Shown: positions 28,094 through 37,292, counted from the first letter of the stretch. The stretch is DNA of 64,000 bases from WHSM01 sp036375165 (GCA_036375165.1 DASUSI010000178.1:62001-126000); one strand, 5' to 3'. Numbers and translations are program-made. The notes: generated from the sequence alone by a model not told the origin.

Positions 28094-28723
28094 GTGACTC
28101 CTGCCGACAACGCCGGCGAGCCGCTGCCTGGCGACACCGCCGCGGCGGCCTATGCCGAACGGCTACGCCGGCTGGAGGACGTCTGGTGGAAACGGCTGCT
28201 GGACGTGCAGGCCCCGTATCGGTGGAACCTTCGACGGCTGGCGCTCGGCCGCACCCTCGATGTCGGCTGCGGGCTCGGCCGTAACCTGCGAAACCTGGGC
28301 CCGGACAGCGTCGGCGTGGACCACAACCCGGAGTCCATCCGGATCGCCCGCCACCGCGGGCTGCGGGCCTACACCGTGGAGGAGTTCCTCGCCTCGCAGT
28401 ACGCGCGTCCTGGAGTCTTTGACTCGCTGCTGGTGGCCCACCTGGTGGAACACATGCCCGAGCCGGACGCCGAGCGGGTGGTCGGGAGGTACCTGCCCTA
28501 TCTTCGGCCGGGTGGTCGTGCCCTGTTCATCACCCCCCAGGAGCGGGGGTACGTCTCCGACCACACCCACGTGCGGTTCTGCGGCTTTCCGGAGATCACG
28601 GCGTTGGCCCGGTCGGTGGGCCTGACCGTGGAACGGCAGTACTCGTTCCCGTTCCCGCGCATCGCCGGCCGGCTGTTCACGTACAACGAGTTCAATGTGC
28701 TGGCCCGCAAGCCGGAGGCCTGA
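28094..28723 (+). CDS. Class I SAM-dependent methyltransferase
   Basis: A 209-residue methyltransferase. LDVGCGLGRN at 55-64 binds SAM, VGVDHNPESIRIAR is motif II and SLLVAHLVEHMPEPDA motif IV. The C-terminal ITALARSVGLTVERQYSFPFP region resembles methyltransferases of glycan clusters. It lies between rmlA and rmlC with 2 nt to rmlC, so methylation of a rhamnose-containing glycan or its lipid is the likely role. The start at GTG 28094 is supported by GGAAAGG 9 nt upstream; the longer frame is a shadow of rmlA. Confidence 0.8.
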   Translation: MTPADNAGEPLPGDTAAAAYAERLRRLEDVWWKRLLDVQAPYRWNLRRLALGRTLDVGCGLGRNLRNLGPDSVGVDHNPESIRIARHRGLRAYTVEEFLASQYARPGVFDSLLVAHLVEHMPEPDAERVVGRYLPYLRPGGRALFITPQERGYVSDHTHVRFCGFPEITALARSVGLTVERQYSFPFPRIAGRLFTYNEFNVLARKPEA

Positions 28724-28725
28724 CC

Positions 28726-29328
28726 GTGGAGATCCAGCCGCTGTCCATCGACGGGGCCTACCTGGTGACCCCGCGCCAGCACGGTGACCCGCGCGGCGTG
28801 CTCCTGGAGTGGTACCGGTTCGACCGGCTCGCCGAACACGTCGGGCACCCGTTACGGCTGGCTCAGGCCAACCTGTCGACCTCCGCGCGGGGCGTGGTCC
28901 GGGGCATCCACTACGCCGACGTGCCCCCCGGACAGGCCAAGTACGTCACCTGCCCTCGGGGTGCGGTGCTCGACGTGGTTGTGGACCTGCGCGTGGGGTC
29001 CCCCACGTACGCCCGGCACGAGGGGGTACGTCTGGACGAGACGGACCGGCGTGCCATCTACCTTGCCGAAGGCCTGGGACATGGGTTCTGCGCCCTGACG
29101 GGCGACGCCACCCTGGTCTACATCTGTTCCGAGACGTACGCGCCGGGGCGCGAGCACAGTGTGCATCCGCTCGATCCGGAACTCGGGATCGACTGGCCGG
29201 TGGCCACCCCACTGCTGTCAGACCGGGACGCCGCGGCGCCGAGCCTCGCAAAGGCGCGTGCCCGTGGCGGGCTGCCTGACTACGGTGCGTGTCAGAAGTT
29301 CTACCGAGCACTGGATGTGAAGGAATGA
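28726..29328 (+). CDS. rmlC: dTDP-4-dehydrorhamnose 3,5-epimerase
   Basis: A 200-residue cupin epimerase. Catalytic H62 lies in RGVVRGIHYADVPPGQAKYV, with K72, and Y138 in CSETYAPGREHSVHP. DPRGVLLEWYR near the N-terminus binds dTDP. With rmlA, rmlB and rmlD it completes dTDP-L-rhamnose synthesis, all within 4.2 kb. The GTG start follows the methyltransferase stop by 2 nt. It is the last gene before pafA. Confidence 0.94.
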   Translation: MEIQPLSIDGAYLVTPRQHGDPRGVLLEWYRFDRLAEHVGHPLRLAQANLSTSARGVVRGIHYADVPPGQAKYVTCPRGAVLDVVVDLRVGSPTYARHEGVRLDETDRRAIYLAEGLGHGFCALTGDATLVYICSETYAPGREHSVHPLDPELGIDWPVATPLLSDRDAAAPSLAKARARGGLPDYGACQKFYRALDVKE

Positions 29329-29391
29329 CCGTCGAATGTGGACGGGCATCAAATGTCCGGTTCGGTGATGTCGTGGCTCACGGTTACCGGG

Positions 29392-29397
29392 TAGTGT
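29392..29397 (+). promoter_or_regulatory. -10-like hexamer, leaderless start of pafA
   Basis: TAGTGT ends 6 nt before the pafA ATG and there is no Shine-Dalgarno. pafA thus appears to have its own promoter, separate from the rml genes. Confidence 0.45.
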
Positions 29398-29403
29398 CAA
29401 TTC

Positions 29404-30762
29404 ATGGATCGGCGGATCTTCGGTCTCGAGACAGAGTACGGCGTGACGTGCACCTTCCGGGGACAGCGGCGGCTGTCGCCCGACGAGGTGGCCCGGTACC
29501 TGTTCCGCCGCGTTGTCAGCTGGGGTCGCTCCAGTAACGTATTTCTGCGCAACGGCGCCCGGCTGTATCTGGATGTCGGCTCGCACCCGGAGTACGCCAC
29601 TCCGGAGTGTGATTCGTTGACCGATCTGGTGGCTCACGACCGGGCCGGGGAACGGATTCTGGAAGGGCTGTTGGTGGATGCCGAGCGTCGGTTGCACGAC
29701 GAGGGCATCGCCGGGGACATCTACCTTTTCAAGAACAACACCGACTCGGCCGGCAACTCCTACGGCTGCCACGAGAACTACCTGGTCGGCCGGCACGGGG
29801 AGTTCGGGCGACTGGCTGACATCCTGATCCCGTTCCTGGTCACGAGGCAGTTGATCTGCGGCGCGGGCAAGGTGCTGCAGACCCCGCGGGGGGCGGTGTA
29901 CTGCCTGTCGCAGCGGGCGGAGCACATCTGGGAGGGCGTGTCGTCTGCGACCACCCGCTCCCGGCCCATCATCAACACCCGGGACGAGCCGCACGCCGAC
30001 GCTGAGCGGTACCGCCGGCTGCACGTGATCGTCGGTGACTCCAACATGAACGAGGTCACCACCTTGCTGAAGGTGGGAAGCGCCGACATCGTACTGCGCA
30101 TGATCGAGTCCGGGGCCGTGATGCGCGACCTGACACTGGAGAACCCGATCCGGGCGATCCGTGAGGTCAGCCACGACATCACCGGCCGGCGTACGGTGCG
30201 GCTGGCCAGCGGCCGGGAGATCAGCGCCCTGGAGATCCAACAGGAGTACTTCACCAAGGCCGCCGACTTCGTCGACCGACGCGGCGGTGACGCCACCGCC
30301 AAGCGTGTGATCGACCTGTGGGGTCGCGTGCTCGCCGCGGTGGAGTCCGGTGACTCGTCCGGGGTGGCCCGGGAGATCGACTGGGTGGCGAAGAAGGACC
30401 TGATCGACCGCTACCGCGCCAAGCACGACCTGCCGCTGTCCAACCCCCGGGTGGCACAGCTGGACCTGGCATACCACGACCTGCGTCGCGGCAGGGGCCT
30501 GTACGGGCTGCTGGAGCGCCGCCGACAGGTCGACCGGGTGGCCACCGACCTGGAGATCTTCGAGGCCAAGGAGACACCACCGCAGACCACCCGGGCCCGA
30601 CTGCGGGGTGAGTTCATTCGCCGGGCACAGGAGAAGCGACGCGACTTCACCGTCGACTGGGTGCACCTGAAACTGAACGACCAGGCGCAGCGTACGGTTT
30701 TGTGCAAGGACCCGTTCCGAGCACACGACGAGCGGGTGGAGAAGCTGATCGCGAGCATGTGA
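29404..30762 (+). CDS. pafA: Pup-protein ligase PafA
   Basis: A 452-residue ligase that phosphorylates the C-terminal Glu of Pup with ATP and couples it to substrate lysines. The ATP/Mg motif GLETEYG is at 7-13, catalytic D57 is in LYLDVGSHPEY and the Pup groove sequences INTRDEPHADAERYRRLHVI are present. It lacks the Dop loop. The C-terminal domain ends LIASM. It shares the fold of Dop (29% or so is typical for the pair; not computed here). The next gene starts in TGATG across its stop. Confidence 0.97.
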   Translation: MDRRIFGLETEYGVTCTFRGQRRLSPDEVARYLFRRVVSWGRSSNVFLRNGARLYLDVGSHPEYATPECDSLTDLVAHDRAGERILEGLLVDAERRLHDEGIAGDIYLFKNNTDSAGNSYGCHENYLVGRHGEFGRLADILIPFLVTRQLICGAGKVLQTPRGAVYCLSQRAEHIWEGVSSATTRSRPIINTRDEPHADAERYRRLHVIVGDSNMNEVTTLLKVGSADIVLRMIESGAVMRDLTLENPIRAIREVSHDITGRRTVRLASGREISALEIQQEYFTKAADFVDRRGGDATAKRVIDLWGRVLAAVESGDSSGVAREIDWVAKKDLIDRYRAKHDLPLSNPRVAQLDLAYHDLRRGRGLYGLLERRRQVDRVATDLEIFEAKETPPQTTRARLRGEFIRRAQEKRRDFTVDWVHLKLNDQAQRTVLCKDPFRAHDERVEKLIASM

Positions 30763-30953
30763 TGGTCGAAATTCCCCCCGGCGGACCCGGTTACGAGGTC
30801 GGGCCGCGTAACAGTCGGCGTGAGAGGATCCGTGAGGAGATCGAGGCGAACCGCCGCGGCGAGTACGTGGTGCCAACCTGGGTCCTCGCGTTGGCGTTGG
30901 TCACCATGCTGGCCGGGCTCGCCGCCGTGATCATCTACGCCAACCAGACCTGA
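30762..30953 (+). CDS. Small single-pass membrane protein after pafA
   Basis: A 63-residue protein. The first half is charged (NSRRERIREEIEANRRGEY) and one transmembrane helix follows (VPTWVLALALVTMLAGLAAVIIYA, ends shortened here: about 38-60). The ATG overlaps the pafA stop by 1 nt, indicating translational coupling. Small proteins of this shape follow pafA in several actinobacteria, as I recall, but no function is established. Confidence 0.65.
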   Translation: MVEIPPGGPGYEVGPRNSRRERIREEIEANRRGEYVVPTWVLALALVTMLAGLAAVIIYANQT

Positions 30954-30955
30954 GG

Positions 30956-32038
30956 TCAGGCCAGCAGTCGTGCGGCGTGGCGACCGGACACGGCCGCTGC
31001 GAGGAAGTACGCCGTGTCCTGGTCCAGACCACGCCCCATCGTGGACAACCGCACCGGAAGCCGCCGCAATCCGTCCAGCAAGCCGTCAGCGGGCACATGC
31101 ACCACCCGGTGCCGCTCGTGCAGCGGCTTGAGTGCGGTCTCCACCATGGCGGCGAGGTCCGGTTCCAACGGGGAGGGCACCACGAGGTCCGCCGAAGCGA
31201 GCGCCACCCGGCCGTACGCGGTGAGGCTGTGGTGTGATACCCCACGGTGACGCGGCCGGGGATCGGCGTCGGAGATCCGCAGCGAGCCCACCGGTCTGCC
31301 GCCGAGTGCCGCTGTCGCGTTCACCGTCTCGCCGACCTCGACGCCGGAGAACCCCCATGGGGTACCGGTGCCAAGATTGCCCGGCCCCTGGGCGACCACC
31401 GTGATGTCCGCCCGCAGTGCGTGCCGGGCCGCCAGAAGCCCGGCGTGCACGTTGGTGGCCTCAAGGTCGCCTCCGAACGCCTGGCCTACGGTGACGGTGC
31501 CGACGAGGTGCCCGCGAAGCGCGTCCAGGTTGCGGCTGAACCAGGCGGGAAGCGCACCGCCGTCGGTCATCAGGTACGCCACCCGTGCGTCCGGGGCGTC
31601 AGTCTTCAAACCGGCGAGGACGGCGGGCAGCGCGGAGTGCAGGTCCGCGACCACCACCGGCATGCCGTCCAGAGCGTCGGCGCTTTCCAGGACGGCCCGG
31701 TGCGGAGAGTTCTCCTCGTCGGCCCCGAGCACGATCGGCTGCAGTGGCGTGTATCGGGCCTTGACCACATGTCCCGGACCGGTGGGGTCAGGCGGCAGCC
31801 GGTCCGGGATGGCCACCACGAACGCGTACCCTCCGGTGCCCAGGCCCAGCGCAAGGGCCCCGACGTTGAGCAGCACCCGGTCACCCACCTCGGGGGCGCC
31901 GGTGAGCTGTGGGTAGGCCAACGCCCGCACCTCACCGGGTTCCCGCTCCGACCGCCGCTGCACCGCCACGGTCAATTCCACGGCACCCCGCCAGGAGCGA
32001 CCCAGCCCGGTGACGGTCCCTGATCTCCATCGCACCAC
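30956..32038 (-). CDS. DUF3866-family protein
   Basis: A 360-residue protein of unknown function conserved beside pafB in actinobacteria. It begins VVRWRSGTVTGLGRSWRGAV, and ATNVHAGLLAARHAL, VAQGPGNLGTGTPWGFSGVE and RHRGVSHHSLTAYGRVALA are its conserved blocks. The Gly-rich and His-containing motifs suggest an enzyme, but I cannot name a reaction. GTG 32038 lies 7 nt after a TACGGT hexamer, so I place the start there; the upstream frame is antisense to pafB. Convergent with the small membrane gene. Confidence 0.8.
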   Translation of the reverse strand: MVRWRSGTVTGLGRSWRGAVELTVAVQRRSEREPGEVRALAYPQLTGAPEVGDRVLLNVGALALGLGTGGYAFVVAIPDRLPPDPTGPGHVVKARYTPLQPIVLGADEENSPHRAVLESADALDGMPVVVADLHSALPAVLAGLKTDAPDARVAYLMTDGGALPAWFSRNLDALRGHLVGTVTVGQAFGGDLEATNVHAGLLAARHALRADITVVAQGPGNLGTGTPWGFSGVEVGETVNATAALGGRPVGSLRISDADPRPRHRGVSHHSLTAYGRVALASADLVVPSPLEPDLAAMVETALKPLHERHRVVHVPADGLLDGLRRLPVRLSTMGRGLDQDTAYFLAAAVSGRHAARLLA

Positions 32039-32045
32039 GCCCAGC

Positions 32046-32051
32046 ACCGTA
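32046..32051 (-). promoter_or_regulatory. -10-like hexamer, leaderless start of DUF3866 gene
   Basis: TACGGT on the minus strand ends 7 nt before GTG 32038. The opposing pafB hexamer is about 110 bp away, so the gap holds two divergent leaderless promoters. Confidence 0.4.
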
Positions 32052-32157
32052 GCCGACGCCGGTTGTGGCGCGGACCTGTCCTGGGCCTGGGCGATTGGAC
32101 ACCGCCACGCCGGGGGCCGGGATCGGATACCTGCCTCGGCACCAGCGGGAACGCTGC

Positions 32158-32163
32158 TAGCGT
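32158..32163 (+). promoter_or_regulatory. -10-like hexamer, leaderless start of pafB
   Basis: TAGCGT ends 7 nt before GTG 32171 with no Shine-Dalgarno between. Confidence 0.45.
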
Positions 32164-32170
32164 CGGGGAC

Positions 32171-33202
32171 GTGTCGCGCAGCCGTACCGAACGCCTGGTC
32201 AACCTGGTGATCTGCCTGTTGGCCACACGACGGTTCCTGACCGCCGCGCAGATCGCGCAGACGGTGCCCGGGTACGAGCACAACGCGGCTGAGCCACGCG
32301 AACACGAGGCGTTCCAACGCAAGTTCGAAAGGGACAAGGCTGAGCTGCGGGAACTCGGGGTCCCGCTGGAAACCGGCACCGCGAGCGTCTTCGACACCGA
32401 GCCCGGCTACCGGATCGCCCGGCCCGCGTACGCGCTGCCGGACGTGATCCTGGAACCGGACGAGGCGGCGGCGGTGGGGATCGCGGCGCGGTTGTGGCAG
32501 CACGCCGGGTTGGCCTCGGCGGCGTCATCCGGCCTGTTGAAGTTGCGGGCCGCTGGCGTCGATGTGGACTCACAGGCCACCCTCGGCATCGAACCGGTGG
32601 TGACAGTGGAGCCTACCTTCGCCCCGCTCACCGGGGCCGCTGCGGACCGTCAGGCGGTCACGTTCGAGTACCGGGCGCCGGAGGCCGACGCGCCGACCCG
32701 CCGCCGGTTGCAGCCCTGGGGGGTGGTGTGCTGGCGAGGTCGCTGGTACGTGGTCGGTAAAGACCTGGACCGGGACGCGCCACGCTGCTTTCGGCTGTCC
32801 CGGATCGTGGGCGAGGTGCGCCGTACCGGTCCGGCGGCGGCGTACCAGTTGCCGGAGGGCATCGACCTGATCGACTACGTGGCCCGTTGGTCGGGCCCTC
32901 CGGAACACCGGGGACACGCCAGGGTGCGGCTACGACACGGCCGGGCGGCTGGGATCCGCCGCTGGGCCGAGCGGGTCACCGCCCACCACGACGGCGACGT
33001 CGCGGTGTTGCGGTACTCCGACCCGGATTCACTCGCCGGGTATCTGGTGGGTTACGGCGCGGACGTGGTGGTGCTCGACCCGCCGGAGGTCTGCGACGCC
33101 GTGGTGGCACTGCTGGAGCGGACCGCCGCCCGCTACCCCGAGACAACGAGCGCGGCTACGGACCTGCCTGCCGCGCCCGCCTGGTCTGGGGAATCCCGAT
33201 GA
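32171..33202 (+). CDS. pafB: PafB, WYL-domain transcriptional regulator
   Basis: A 343-residue subunit of the PafBC activator of the LexA-independent DNA damage response. SRSRTERLVNLVICLLATRR starts the winged helix (1-70), followed by a WYL domain with VTFEYRAPE and LQPWGVVCWRGRWYVVGKD (about 155-205) and a WCX tail. PafBC is known to respond to DNA damage (single-stranded DNA in mycobacteria). Its ATGA overlap with pafC reflects a fixed subunit ratio. The frame upstream of GTG 32171 is not conserved. Confidence 0.93.
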   Translation: MSRSRTERLVNLVICLLATRRFLTAAQIAQTVPGYEHNAAEPREHEAFQRKFERDKAELRELGVPLETGTASVFDTEPGYRIARPAYALPDVILEPDEAAAVGIAARLWQHAGLASAASSGLLKLRAAGVDVDSQATLGIEPVVTVEPTFAPLTGAAADRQAVTFEYRAPEADAPTRRRLQPWGVVCWRGRWYVVGKDLDRDAPRCFRLSRIVGEVRRTGPAAAYQLPEGIDLIDYVARWSGPPEHRGHARVRLRHGRAAGIRRWAERVTAHHDGDVAVLRYSDPDSLAGYLVGYGADVVVLDPPEVCDAVVALLERTAARYPETTSAATDLPAAPAWSGESR

Positions 33203-34146
33203 CCGCCAGCGTGGACCGGTTGTCGCGGCTGTTGAACCTGGTGCCGTACCTGCTCGGCAGGCCGGGAATCCGGCTCTCGGACGCCGCGGCCGACCTCGCG
33301 GTCAGTGAACGGCAGCTCCGGGACGACCTGGAGCTGCTGTGGGTGTGCGGCCTGCCCGGGTACGGCCCCGGCGACCTGATCGACATGTCGTTCGACGGGG
33401 ATACCGTCACGATCACGTACGACGCCGGGATCGATCGGCCGTTGCGGCTGACCCAGGACGAGGCACTCGCGCTGATCGTGGCGCTGCGGCTGCTCGCCGA
33501 AACTCCGGCGTTACCAAACCGGGGCTCGGTGGAGCGGGCCCTCGCGAAGATCGAATCCGCTGCCGGGGACGCCGCCGACACCGCCGGCAGGGTCGCGGTA
33601 CGGCTCCCGGCGAACACTGACCGGCTCGGGCGGGTCCAGGAGGCGGTACGGCGCGGTCGGGCGCTGCGTATCACGTACTACACCGCCGGGCGGGACGAGA
33701 CCACCGACCGGGTGGTTGACCCGATGCGGGTGCTGTTCGCGGCGGGACGGGCCTATCTGGAGGCCTGGTGCCGGCGTGTGGAGGCGGTGCGGCTGTTCCG
33801 GTTGGACCGGATCGACGCGGCGAGTGAGTTGGACGAACCTGCCAGTCCGCCGCCGCAGGCGCAGCCGACCCGACTGCCGGACGGGATCTTCCAGCCCACC
33901 CCGGAGCTGCCGCTGGTCACCCTGCTGGTCGGCCGGGACGCCCGGTGGATCACGGAGTACTACCCGTGCGAGAACGTGGTGGAGGAGCCGGACGGTCGGT
34001 GGCGGGTCTCGCTGCGGGCCTCGGACCTGACCTGGGCGCGTCGGCTGGTGCTGGGACTGGGTCCCGGCGTGGAAGCGGTCGCCCCCGGACAGTTGCGGGA
34101 CGCGATCGGCGCCGACGCGAGGGCGGCACTGGCCGCGTACCGGTAG
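33199..34146 (+). CDS. pafC: PafC, WYL-domain transcriptional regulator
   Basis: A 315-residue paralogue and partner of PafB. The HTH (DRLSRLLNLVPYLLGRPGI, RLSDAAADLAVSERQLRDDL) is at 5-55, the WYL domain with ALRITYYTAGRDETTDRVVD and GRAYLEAWCRR is near 155-195, and a WCX extension follows. ATG 33199 overlaps the pafB stop in ATGA. The pair precedes tatA-tatC as in other actinobacteria. Confidence 0.93.
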   Translation: MTASVDRLSRLLNLVPYLLGRPGIRLSDAAADLAVSERQLRDDLELLWVCGLPGYGPGDLIDMSFDGDTVTITYDAGIDRPLRLTQDEALALIVALRLLAETPALPNRGSVERALAKIESAAGDAADTAGRVAVRLPANTDRLGRVQEAVRRGRALRITYYTAGRDETTDRVVDPMRVLFAAGRAYLEAWCRRVEAVRLFRLDRIDAASELDEPASPPPQAQPTRLPDGIFQPTPELPLVTLLVGRDARWITEYYPCENVVEEPDGRWRVSLRASDLTWARRLVLGLGPGVEAVAPGQLRDAIGADARAALAAYR

Positions 34147-34155
34147 GGTGCGGCG

Positions 34156-34434
34156 GTGGACCGCGTGGTGTGGGGCTTGGACCTGGTGTGGTGGCTGGTG
34201 GCGGGCATGGTGGTGCTCGCCGTCGTGGTGATGGCGCTGGCGGCTGTCCCCCTGCTGCGACGGTTGACCGGATTGCGGCGCGGCGTGCTGCGGCTGCAAC
34301 GGCACGCGGCCACCCTGGAACGGTTGCGGGGCCGGGCTGAGCGACTCCAGCGGCGGGCCGAGGGGCTCGACGCCCGGTCTGCAGAGATACGGGAGGGAAT
34401 GGACCTGTTACGGGCTGGTATTCGCCGCGGCTGA
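34156..34434 (+). CDS. Small membrane protein with coiled-coil tail
   Basis: A 92-residue protein with one transmembrane helix (about 9-34, LVWWLVAGMVVLAVVVMALA) and then an Arg/Leu-rich amphipathic helix (LQRHAATLERLRGRAERLQR and on) likely to form a coiled coil. It starts 9 nt after pafC at GTG. Proteins of this outline occur between pafC and tatA in related genomes; the function is unknown. Confidence 0.6.
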   Translation: MDRVVWGLDLVWWLVAGMVVLAVVVMALAAVPLLRRLTGLRRGVLRLQRHAATLERLRGRAERLQRRAEGLDARSAEIREGMDLLRAGIRRG

Positions 34435-34539
34435 CCCGGCGGCGACGACTACGCAGAGTCGACAACCGGACGGCGGGGAGACGTCACCGTCCGAGCCACG
34501 TACGATGGGCCTCGTCGTCCCCGCCTGGAGGTTCCTCCC

Positions 34540-34812
34540 ATGGGTGTTGTCAAGCCATGGCACATCATCGTTCTGGTGGTGGTGCTGATCCTTCTGTTCG
34601 GCGCGAAGCGGTTGCCGGACGCGGCGCGTGGCCTGGGTCGCTCGCTGCGCATCCTGAAAGCCGAGACGAAAAATCTCTCCGACGACGACGTCGAGGTGAA
34701 AGCGGAGGCTCAGCACAGCCGTCAGCCGCTGTCCCCGACGATCGACGGGGAGGCGAAGCCGAAGCCGGCTGGCCAGCAGGCACCGACCGCCGATCCACAA
34801 CGCGACCGCTGA
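34540..34812 (+). CDS. tatA: Sec-independent translocase TatA
   Basis: A 90-residue pore-forming Tat subunit. An N-terminal transmembrane helix (about 8-21, HIIVLVVVLILLFG) is followed by the hinge FGAKRLPDAARGLGRSLR and an amphipathic helix, then a disordered Pro/Lys/Gln-rich tail. Strong GGAGG precedes the ATG and a TACGAT hexamer at 34500-34505 may be its -10. tatC follows by 26 nt. Confidence 0.94.
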   Translation: MGVVKPWHIIVLVVVLILLFGAKRLPDAARGLGRSLRILKAETKNLSDDDVEVKAEAQHSRQPLSPTIDGEAKPKPAGQQAPTADPQRDR

Positions 34813-34838
34813 CGGTCGCCCACACCACGCGCTGACAC

Positions 34839-35759
34839 GTGAGCCCGCTGCTTCGCCGCCGGGACAGGTCCCGGTTCGCCATGGCGGCCGACGGGTCCAT
34901 GACCCTCATGGATCACCTGCGGGAACTGCGCAGCCGGCTGTTCAAGGCTTGCCTGGGGATTCTCGTCGGGATGGTGTTCTGCCTGTTCTTCGCCGACAGG
35001 ATCCTCGACTTCCTCAACGCGCCGTACTGCGAGTACCGAGCGTCGCGCGGTCAGGACATCAGCCGCTGTGGCTTCAACGCGGTGTCACCGATCGACACCT
35101 TCCTGCTGAACCTGCGGGTTGCCCTGTATGCCGGGCTGATCGTCAGCGCCCCGGTCTGGCTCTACCAGTTGTGGGCGTTCATCGCCCCCGGACTGCACCG
35201 GAACGAACGCCGCTACACGTACTACTTCGTCGGCGCGGCCACGCCGCTTTTCATCACCGGAGCCATGCTCGCCTACCTGGTGGTCGAAAAGGGCATGGAG
35301 TTCCTGATGGGCATGGTCAACGCGTACGACGTCACGCTGGACATCGGCGGGTACTTCAAATTCGTCACGAACATGATGCTGCTGTTCGGCTTCGGATTCG
35401 AGTTCCCGCTCGCGGTGGTGGCACTCAACCTGGTCGGCATGGTGAGCGCGAAGCGGCTGCTCGGCTGGTGGCGGGTGGCGGTGTTCCTGTGCTTCGCGTT
35501 CGCCGCGGTGGTCACCCCCACCCCGGACCCGTTCGGCATGACCGCCCTGGCAGTCCCGATGAGCCTGCTCTACATGGGTGCTGTCGGGGTGGCGTTCCTG
35601 AATGATCGCCGTCGTGCCCGTCAGGACGAGTTCGCCGCACTGTCTGACGACGAGGCGTCGCCGATCGACCAGGGGTCCCCGGTTGAGGAACCGGCACCGG
35701 TGTCGCCACCGACCCCGATCGACGAGCCGGGTGAACGGAACACCGACGACATCACCTGA
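34839..35759 (+). CDS. tatC: Sec-independent translocase TatC
   Basis: A 306-residue receptor of twin-arginine signal peptides. MTLMDHLRELRSRLFK (from residue 21) is the cytoplasmic signature, six transmembrane helices follow, and VSPIDTFLLNLRVALYAGL contains the periplasmic loop region. VTPTPDPFGMTALAVPM precedes the last helix. An acidic, Pro-rich cytoplasmic tail of about 55 residues is added. tatB is not in this window, as is usual in actinobacteria where it lies elsewhere. Confidence 0.95.
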   Translation: MSPLLRRRDRSRFAMAADGSMTLMDHLRELRSRLFKACLGILVGMVFCLFFADRILDFLNAPYCEYRASRGQDISRCGFNAVSPIDTFLLNLRVALYAGLIVSAPVWLYQLWAFIAPGLHRNERRYTYYFVGAATPLFITGAMLAYLVVEKGMEFLMGMVNAYDVTLDIGGYFKFVTNMMLLFGFGFEFPLAVVALNLVGMVSAKRLLGWWRVAVFLCFAFAAVVTPTPDPFGMTALAVPMSLLYMGAVGVAFLNDRRRARQDEFAALSDDEASPIDQGSPVEEPAPVSPPTPIDEPGERNTDDIT

Positions 35760-35768
35760 CAGTGAGCC

Positions 35769-37292
35769 TCACCGCTCGGCAAGCACCCGCTCTGCCGCTG
35801 GTACCGCCCGTTTCCGGTCGGCCGGCACCAGGCCGATCCGGGTACGGCGGTCCAGCAGGTCCGCGACGTCCAGAGCGCCCTCGTGACGTACCGCAAAACG
35901 TAACTCCGCCAGGGTGGTGTCGATGCCTTCCGCGATCGGCGCGAGCAGCGCTGGATCTCCACCGGACTCGGCCCGTACCGCGAGGGCTTCACCGCCGTAC
36001 TTGCGGATCAACCGCGGGGCGGCGACCACCCGGGTGTGGCCGGCTGCCCCCACCAAGGCCAGCCGGTGGGTGACGCAGGGGCCCGCCGTGACACCGTGGC
36101 GGGTCAGGGCCGTGTCGAGGGCGTGCTGCGCCATCCTCCGGTAGGTGGTGAGCTTGCCACCGATCACGGTGACCAGCCCGTCTCGTGAGGTGATCACGGC
36201 GTGCCGGCGGGACAGGTCCGCGGTGCGCCCACCGCGGGTGTCGAGCAGTGGCCGCAGTCCGGCGAAGGATCCGATCACGTCGTCTCGGGACACCGGGACC
36301 CGCAGCGCCCGGTTCACCGTGGCGAGCAGAAAGTCGATCTCCGCCTCGGTGGCTTCCGGTACGTCCGGCACCTCGCCGGAAACCTCCTCATCGGTCAGCC
36401 CCAGGTACACCCGGCGGTTCGGAGCGGGCAGCACGAACACGAAGCGGTTCCGCTCCCCGGGTACCGGAATCGTCAGCCCGGCGGACAGTCCACCGAACCG
36501 TTCCTGTCCAAGCACCAGGTGCGACCCGCGGCTCGGCCGCAGCACGATACCCGGTGCCACCCGGCCGGCCCACACCCCGGTCGCGTTGACGACCACCCGG
36601 GCCGCCACGTCGAACCGCTCTCCGCTGCGTCCGTCCCGCAGCACGGCACCGTCTCCGGTCACCTGTTCAGCGGCGCACCGGGTGAGCACCACGGCACCGA
36701 GGCTCGCGGCGGTGCGGGCCAGGCACACCACCAGCCGGGCGTCGTCGTAGAGCTGGCCGTCCCAGCCGAGGATGCCGCCTCGCAGCCGGTCGGCACGCAG
36801 CGTCGGCGCGTACCGGTGGGTCTCGGCGGGGCTGATCCGCCGGGAGTGGGGAAGCAGCCCACCGCTGGTGCCGGCGGCTCGCCGCAGCAGGTCGCCGCCC
36901 AGATACCCGGCCCGGACCACGGTGCGAGGCACCCCTGGCAGCAGCGGCACGAGCTGTGGGAAGGGCCGGACCAGGTGTGGGGCGGTACGGCGGAGCAGGA
37001 TGTCGCGTTCCAGCGCGCTCTCGTACGCGATCGACACGTCACCGGAGGCCAGGTACCGCAGTCCGCCGTGCACCAGCTTGGAACTCCACCGGCTCGTGCC
37101 GAAGGCGAGGTCGTGCTGGTCGACGAGGGCCACGGACAGTCCCCGCGCCGCCGCGTCGAGGGCGACTCCGGTCCCGGTCACTCCGGCCCCGATCACCAGC
37201 ACGTCCACCAGCCCGGTGTCGCGCAACTCGGCCAGTTCCCGCTCCCGGCGAGCGGCGTTCAGCGAGGCCGGGCCTGGCTCAGGGGGCGACAT
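35769..37292 (-). CDS. glpD: FAD-dependent glycerol-3-phosphate dehydrogenase
   Basis: A 507-residue respiratory enzyme oxidising glycerol-3-phosphate to DHAP. The FAD loop VLVIGAGVTGTGVALDAA has G35-x-G37-x2-G40. SSKLVHGGLRYL, GGKLTTYRRMA and the C-terminal alpha domain (RYGGEA-like RKYGGEALAV) are typical. Its start overlaps the 3' end of the TetR gene by 14 nt, so the two are one transcript. The order glpD-TetR-flavoprotein-DAG kinase equals Rv2249c-Rv2252 of M. tuberculosis as I remember it. Confidence 0.92.
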   Translation of the reverse strand: MSPPEPGPASLNAARRERELAELRDTGLVDVLVIGAGVTGTGVALDAAARGLSVALVDQHDLAFGTSRWSSKLVHGGLRYLASGDVSIAYESALERDILLRRTAPHLVRPFPQLVPLLPGVPRTVVRAGYLGGDLLRRAAGTSGGLLPHSRRISPAETHRYAPTLRADRLRGGILGWDGQLYDDARLVVCLARTAASLGAVVLTRCAAEQVTGDGAVLRDGRSGERFDVAARVVVNATGVWAGRVAPGIVLRPSRGSHLVLGQERFGGLSAGLTIPVPGERNRFVFVLPAPNRRVYLGLTDEEVSGEVPDVPEATEAEIDFLLATVNRALRVPVSRDDVIGSFAGLRPLLDTRGGRTADLSRRHAVITSRDGLVTVIGGKLTTYRRMAQHALDTALTRHGVTAGPCVTHRLALVGAAGHTRVVAAPRLIRKYGGEALAVRAESGGDPALLAPIAEGIDTTLAELRFAVRHEGALDVADLLDRRTRIGLVPADRKRAVPAAERVLAER

